Positions 13,098 to 16,445 of a stretch of 16,445 nt of DNA are shown piece after piece. Where the stretch lies: the NCBI GenBank assembly GCA_016188625.1, contig JACPHL010000012.1:1-16445 (forward strand), read 5' to 3'. The translations under genes were made by a program, and so were the position numbers. Position 1 is the first letter of the stretch. Each line of letters starts with the position of its first letter. The notes below the pieces were generated by a model. That model searched no databases. It saw nothing but the letters and a program-made list of their open reading frames with translations, and was not told the origin of the DNA. This DNA comes from Candidatus Rokuibacteriota bacterium (GTDB lineage: Bacteria > Methylomirabilota > Methylomirabilia > Rokubacteriales > JACPHL01).

Positions 13098-13865
13098 ATG
13101 AAGATCGTGCGCTTCACGACCGACGGGCGGGCGAGGTACGGCCTGCTCGAGCGGAACCAGGTGGTCGAGTGCCAGGGGACCCCGTACGGCCGGCTCACCC
13201 GGGGACGGCGCCGCTACCCCCTCAAGGCGGTCAGGCTCCTCCCCCCCTGCGTCCCGTCCAAGATCGTCGCCGTCGGGCTCAACTACCGGGACCACGCCGA
13301 GGAGGTCGGGCACGCCATCCCCCCGGAGCCGATCATCTTCCTCAAGCCGTCCACCGCCCTCATCGGCCCCGGCGACGACATCGTCTACCCGCCGATCACC
13401 GAGCGGGTGGACTACGAGGCCGAGCTGGCGATCGTCATCCGACGGCGGTGCCGAAACGTCACCGCCGCCGAGGCGCCCGGCTACATCCTGGGCTACACCT
13501 GCCTGAACGACGTCACGGCCCGCGACCTCCAGCGCCGCGACGGGCAGTGGACGCGGGCGAAGTCGTTCGACACCTTCTCGCCGATGGGTCCCTGCATCGT
13601 GACCGACATCGACCCCGACAACGTGGAGATCGAGGCCTACCTGAACGGCGAGCGGAGGCAGGCCTCCAACACCAAGCACTTCATCTTCCCGGTGGCCGAG
13701 GTGATCAGCTTCGTCTCCCGGGTCATGACCCTCCTCCCCGGCGACGTGATCTCGACGGGCACGCCGTCCGGGATCGGCCCCATGCAGGTCGGGGATCTGA
13801 TCGAGATCCGGATCGAGGGGATCGGGAGCCTGCGGAACCGTCTCGTCGCCCCCCGGGCCCGGTGA
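13098..13865 (+). CDS. Fumarylacetoacetate hydrolase (FAH) family protein
   Basis: This gene encodes 255 residues. FAH-fold enzymes are Mg2+-dependent hydrolases, decarboxylases or isomerases of beta-diketo acids, such as 2-hydroxyhepta-2,4-dienedioate isomerase, acylpyruvase or oxaloacetate decarboxylase. Seen: GLNYRDHAEE (60-69), PIIFLKPSTALIGPGDDI (78-95), the metal-ligand acids in DYEAELAIVI (Glu107, Glu109) and CLNDVTARDLQ (Asp138), KSFDTFSPMGP (155-165) and the C-terminal GDVISTGTPSGIG. The gene begins at ATG 13098 with GGGGAG upstream, 16 bases after dapB, and is followed 8 bases later by dapL. It has no defined role in DAP synthesis. The substrate cannot be read from sequence. Confidence 0.9.
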   Translation: MKIVRFTTDGRARYGLLERNQVVECQGTPYGRLTRGRRRYPLKAVRLLPPCVPSKIVAVGLNYRDHAEEVGHAIPPEPIIFLKPSTALIGPGDDIVYPPITERVDYEAELAIVIRRRCRNVTAAEAPGYILGYTCLNDVTARDLQRRDGQWTRAKSFDTFSPMGPCIVTDIDPDNVEIEAYLNGERRQASNTKHFIFPVAEVISFVSRVMTLLPGDVISTGTPSGIGPMQVGDLIEIRIEGIGSLRNRLVAPRAR

Positions 13866-13873
13866 GGGCGCCC

Positions 13874-15045
13874 GTGGTGATCTCCGTCCAGTGGGCCGAC
13901 CGCCTGAAGCGCCTCCCGCCCTACCTCTTCGCCGAGATCGACCGCCAGAAGAAGGAGGCCCGCGCCCGCGGCGCCGACCTGATCGACCTCGGGATCGGCG
14001 ACCCGGACATCCCGAGCCCGTCCCACGTCATCGAGGCCCTCGCCCGCGCGGCCCGCGACCCCAGGACCCACCGCTACCCGGACTACGAGGGGCTCCTGGC
14101 CTTCCGCGAGGCGGCCGCGGCCTGGTACCGGCGTCAGTTCGGCGTCACCCTGGACCCGGCCGCCGAGGTCCTCACCCTGATCGGCTCCAAGGAGGGGACC
14201 GCCCACATCCCCCTGGCCTTCTGCAACCCCGGCGACGTCGTCCTGGTCCCCGACCCCGGCTACCCGGTCTACCAGGCCGGGACCCTCTTCGCCGGCGCCG
14301 AGCCCTACTTCCTCCCGCTGCGCGGAGACCACGACTTCCTCCCCGACCTCGACGCGGTCCCGGCCGAGGTGGCCCGGCGGGCCCGGATGATCTTCCTCAA
14401 CTACCCCAACAACCCCACGGCCGCCTGCGCCCCGCTCGAGTTCTTCGAGCGGCTCGTCCGCTTCGCCGAGCGCTGGGGCCTCATCGTCTGCCACGACGCC
14501 ATGTACTCGGAGATCCGCTTCGACGGCGAGCGGCCGCCGAGCTTCCTCCAGGTCCCGGCGCCCGGGAGGTCGGGGTCGAGTTTCACTCCCTGTCCAAGAC
14601 CTACTCCATGACCGGGTGGCGGATCGGCTTCTGCGTCGGGAACCGCGAGGTCCTGGCCGGGCTCGGGAAGGTGAAGACCAACGTGGACTCCGGGGTCTTC
14701 CAGGCGGTCCAGGAGGCGGCCATCGCCGCGCTCACCGGCCCCCAGGAGTACGTGGCCGAGGTCCAGCGGACCTACCAGGAGCGGCGCGACGTGGTGGTCC
14801 AGGGGCTCCGGCGCCTCGGCCTCCCCGTCCTGGTCCCCCGGGCGACCTTCTTCGTCTGGGCCCCGGTCCCGGGCGGGGGCTCCTCGACCGAGTGGGCAGA
14901 GCGCCTCCTCCGGGAGGCCGAGGTGGTGGTGACCCCGGGGGTGGGGTTCGGCCCGCACGGGGAGGGGTACTACCGGATCGCCCTCACGGTGGAGAAGGCC
15001 CGGCTGACCGAGGCCATGGAGCGCCTGGCGAGGTTCGCCCTGTGA
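13874..15045 (+). CDS. dapL: LL-diaminopimelate aminotransferase, frameshifted near 14557
   Basis: DapL makes LL-DAP from tetrahydrodipicolinate and glutamate in one PLP-dependent step, replacing DapD/C/E. The first frame (from GTG 13874, GAGGG upstream) reads LKRLPPYLFAEIDRQKKEA, DLGIGDPDIPSP, TLIGSKEGTAHI, PDPGYPVYQAGT and NYPNNPTAA up to PPSFLQVP. It then goes out of frame and stops at 14611. The rest continues in the next frame with EVGVEFHSLSKTYSMTGWR, containing the PLP lysine (codon 14596-14598), to TGA 15045. Adding one G to CCGG at 14555-14558 would give QVPGAREVGVEFHSLSK and a single 390-residue protein, the usual length. So this is one gene with a one-base deletion, either a sequencing/assembly error or a real lesion. 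GTG 13862, overlapping the FAH stop, is an alternative start. Confidence 0.88.
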
Positions 15046-15428
15046 GCCCGGTCCGCCCCCCCCGCGGCGAGCATGATAAGATCCTTATCGAGGACCTCCG
15101 CTTCTTCGGCCACCACGGGGTCAACCCGGCGGAGCAGGAGCTGGGCGGTTGGTTCTCGACGGATGTCGAGTTGTCGCTGGACCTGACGCCGGCGGCCCTC
15201 TCGGACGACGTCGGGGCCACGGTGGACTACAGCGAGGTGGCCCGGCTGGTGGTCAGGATCGGGACCGAGCAGCGGGTCCGGCTCCTGGAGCGGCTGGCCA
15301 ACCCCCTGGTCGAGGCGCTCCTCCGCGAGTTCCCGGCCCGCGAGGTGTGTGTCCGGGTCCGGAAGCTGGCCCCGCGCCTCGGCGGGGCGCCCGGCGTGGT
15401 CGGGGTCGAGCTCCGGAGGTCGCGGTGA
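15042..15428 (+). CDS. folB: Dihydroneopterin aldolase
   Basis: This gene encodes 128 residues. FolB cleaves 7,8-dihydroneopterin to 6-hydroxymethyl-dihydropterin and glycolaldehyde in folate biosynthesis, as a homo-octamer. Seen: IEDLRFFGHHGVNPAEQELG (16-35) with Glu31, the conserved VDYSEV (61-66, Tyr63), LLERLANPLVEALL, and the catalytic Lys108 in VRVRKLAPRLGGAPG. The start GTG 15042 overlaps the dapL TGA (GTGA); an ATG at 15073 is out of frame and cannot be used. This gives about 11 extra residues before the usual start of the domain. The overlap predicts translational coupling with dapL, which matters because dapL is frameshifted here. folK follows after 1 base. Confidence 0.92.
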   Translation: MSPVRPPRGEHDKILIEDLRFFGHHGVNPAEQELGGWFSTDVELSLDLTPAALSDDVGATVDYSEVARLVVRIGTEQRVRLLERLANPLVEALLREFPAREVCVRVRKLAPRLGGAPGVVGVELRRSR

Positions 15429-15429
15429 G

Positions 15430-15945
15430 ATGACGCGGGTCTTTCTGGGCCTGGGCTCCAACCTGGGCGACCGCCTCCACCACCTCAGGGAGGCCCTGGC
15501 CCGGCTGGGCGCCCTCCCCGATGTCCGGCTCCTCGCCTGCTCCCGCTTCTACGAGACCGAGCCCTGGCCCGAGCGGCACGTGGCGCAGGGGCGGTGGTTC
15601 CTCAACTGCGTCGTCGAGGTCGAGACCGACCTCCAACCCCGGGTGCTCCTGGCCTGGCTCCAGGAGATCGAGACCCTCCTCGGACGGCCGCCCCACCCGG
15701 CCGGCCCCGGCCTCCTCGACTACGAGCCCCGGTCCCTCGACATCGACATCCTCCTCTACGGTGACCGGGTCGTCTCGGAGTTCGACCTCCAGATCCCTCA
15801 CCCCCTGATGCACGAGCGCCGCTTCGTCCTGGTCCCCCTGGCCGAGGTCGCCGCCGAGGTCGAGCACCCGATCTTCTACCGCCCGATCCGCGACCTCCTG
15901 GCCGAGCTGGACGACGACCTCGGGATCCTCCCCTTCCAGGCCTAA
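15430..15945 (+). CDS. folK: 2-amino-4-hydroxy-6-hydroxymethyldihydropteridine diphosphokinase (HPPK)
   Basis: This gene encodes 171 residues. FolK transfers pyrophosphate from ATP to the FolB product 6-hydroxymethyl-dihydropterin, giving the substrate for dihydropteroate synthase. Motifs seen: FLGLGSNLGDR (5-15), SRFYETEPW (38-46), FLNCVVEV (57-64) and the HPPK signature PRSLDIDILLYGD (100-112), whose Asp104 and Asp106 correspond to the metal-binding pair. IPHPLMHERRFVLVPLAE (122-139) is also present. ATG 15430 lies 1 base after the folB stop, with GGAGGT about 10 bases upstream. It is the last gene of the run and is followed by a dense block of hairpins. Confidence 0.96.
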   Translation: MTRVFLGLGSNLGDRLHHLREALARLGALPDVRLLACSRFYETEPWPERHVAQGRWFLNCVVEVETDLQPRVLLAWLQEIETLLGRPPHPAGPGLLDYEPRSLDIDILLYGDRVVSEFDLQIPHPLMHERRFVLVPLAEVAAEVEHPIFYRPIRDLLAELDDDLGILPFQA

Positions 15946-15955
15946 GTGCCTCGGA

Positions 15956-16065
15956 GGGGGGCGCTGCCCCCCAACCGAACACCCCACCGGGCCTTCCGGC
16001 CCGGCGGGGACCCCGTTCGAACGGCCCTCCCGGCGAAGCCGGGGCGTTCGCCCTTCGGCGAACGC
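15956..16065. repeat. Array of consecutive hairpins after folK
   Basis: Five stem-forming elements follow each other with few bases between them. They are 15956-15972 (GGGGGGC-GCT-GCCCCCC), 15982-16009 (11-bp stem with one mismatch, loop TTCC), 16013-16024 (palindrome CCGTTCGAACGG), 16030-16042 (CCGGC-GAA-GCCGG) and 16044-16065 (9-bp stem GCGTTCGCC, loop CTTC). The first shares its core with 765-791. The second and third contain the inverted copy of the module upstream of dapA (15991-16026). The array could protect or terminate the folK transcript, or be a nest of repeat insertions. No gene is seen. Confidence 0.7.
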
Positions 16066-16075
16066 ATCGGGCCTC

Positions 16076-16123
16076 CCTCCCCCAAGGTCGCGCGGGCCAA
16101 GCCCGCGCTCGGAGCGGACCACC
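16076..16123 (+). repeat. Hairpin module, copy 2 (first copy at 3609-3656, opposite strand)
   Basis: CCTCCCCCAAGGTCGCG is followed by a perfect 8-bp stem GCGCGGGC-CAA-GCCCGCGC (16090-16108) and then CTCGGAGCGGACC. The flanks match the copy in the rpoA tail, while the stem sequence differs but stays fully paired, which suggests that the fold rather than the sequence is kept. Confidence 0.65.
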
Positions 16124-16318
16124 CCCTCCGCGAGCCGATGGTCTAGGGCGCGGGAGCGCACCCTTTACTCGGACAGGGCCTGAGCCTCCGCCCTTCTGCG
16201 TTTCCCGCGTCCGGTCCTGTCTCCGGCCATCGCGCCGGGCGCGTCGCGCCGTCCGGGAGCCGAAGACCCGAGGAAGTCCGTCGGGGATAAGGCCGGAGCC
16301 GGCAGCCGACTTTTCCGC
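16124..16318. other. Intergenic stretch with one long-range stem, otherwise nothing recognised
   Basis: No credible gene is seen on either strand. GACAGGGCC (16172-16180) can pair with GGTCCTGTC (16213-16221) with one G-U pair around a 32-base loop, and CGGGCGCG/CGCGCCG-type self-complementarity lies at about 16232-16255. No known riboswitch or small-RNA consensus could be matched by eye. Confidence 0.3.
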
Positions 16319-16348
16319 TTGACGCCGGCCCGGCGGCCGCGGTAGATT
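16319..16348 (+). promoter_or_regulatory. Predicted sigma70-type promoter at the window end
   Basis: TTGACG (16319-16324) and TAGATT (16343-16348) are separated by 18 bases. Local AT content rises sharply after the -10, as expected at a transcription start. Two palindromes lie directly downstream. Confidence 0.5.
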
Positions 16349-16350
16349 TC

Positions 16351-16385
16351 TCTTATCTGAGATAAGATTTCTCACTATGTGAGAA
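16351..16385. promoter_or_regulatory. Two tandem palindromic operators
   Basis: TCTTATCT-G-AGATAAGA (16351-16367) is a perfect palindrome of 8-bp arms. One base later TTCTCAC-TAT-GTGAGAA (16369-16385) has perfect 7-bp arms. They overlap the expected transcription start of the promoter at 16319-16348, so repression by a dimeric regulator is likely. The two half-sites differ in sequence, so two regulators or two affinities are possible. The regulator is not identifiable. Confidence 0.6.
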
Positions 16386-16409
16386 TACATCGGCAACCGC
16401 TGGCACGCC

Positions 16410-16445
16410 GTGACATTGACCCTGGAGAGCTTTGAGGTCCGGGCC
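16410..16445 (+). CDS. Possible 5' end of a gene cut by the window edge
   Basis: GTG 16410 opens a frame (VTLTLESFEVRA) that is still open at the window end; TTG 16416 is another in-frame start. It lies about 55 bases after the predicted transcription start and beyond the two palindromes. No Shine-Dalgarno is visible, and 12 codons are too few for any family call. Support comes only from the promoter-operator arrangement. Confidence 0.25.
   Translation, partial: MTLTLESFEVRA

Noticed and set aside
3374-16123. CRISPR array
   Set aside because: The repeats are few, widely spaced, inverted relative to each other and lack regular spacers; no cas genes are present.
15946-16146. 66-codon plus-strand frame after folK
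   Set aside because: It is made entirely of hairpin repeats, with no ribosome binding site or conserved pattern.
16150-16318. Riboswitch or small structured RNA (cobalamin, SRP and c-di-GMP types were considered)
   Set aside because: None of the conserved core motifs could be matched on either strand; only one weak long-range stem is visible.

Overview
The window is about 16.4 kb of very GC-rich bacterial DNA with dense protein coding and no rRNA, tRNA, CRISPR or recognisable transposase. The base composition, the aminotransferase (DapL) route to diaminopimelate and the order argH, lipoprotein, lysA, dapA, dapB, dapL, folB, folK suggest an uncultured soil-type lineage such as Rokubacteria/Methylomirabilota, or a deltaproteobacterial relative. 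This placement is inference from gene order and composition, not from a search.

Left part (1-2424, minus strand): a ParB-like N-terminal-domain protein cut by the window edge, then an isocitrate lyase/PEP mutase family enzyme flanked on both sides by small paralogous four-pair cysteine (zinc ribbon) proteins. A divergent LysR regulator (2425-3372) is separated from this cluster by an intergenic region with duplicated dyad motifs that look like LysR-type operator sites. The layout resembles a small regulated metabolic cluster.

Middle part (3373-4730): a solitary rpoA on the minus strand, outside the usual ribosomal-protein operon. Its last C-terminal segment is replaced by a basic tail encoded by dispersed-repeat sequence. 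A good sigma70-type promoter then starts a plus-strand run.

Right part (4731-15945, plus strand): ruvX, mltG, plsC and argH, mostly overlapping or closely spaced. After an intergenic repeat block come a large lipoprotein with an LptM-like N-terminus and three fibronectin III-like domains, then lysA, dapA, dapB, an FAH-family hydrolase, dapL, folB and folK. lysA/dapA/dapB/dapL make DAP and lysine for peptidoglycan and protein, argH finishes arginine, and folB/folK act in folate synthesis. dapL carries an apparent one-base deletion. dapA lacks the usual first 8 or so residues, and its start codon abuts a repeat module.

The main unusual signal is a set of GC-rich, hairpin-forming intergenic repeats. 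An inverted pair of about 185 bp lies at 3374-3555 and 12072-12258, and part of one end recurs at 8600-8625. A smaller hairpin module occurs at 3609-3656 and 16076-16123, where the stem sequence differs but pairing is kept. A third module is shared by 11111-11144 and 15991-16026. A hairpin core is shared by 765-791 and 15956-15972. These modules sit at gene borders and appear to have altered the ends of rpoA and dapA. The window ends with a promoter followed by two palindromes and the possible start of another gene.
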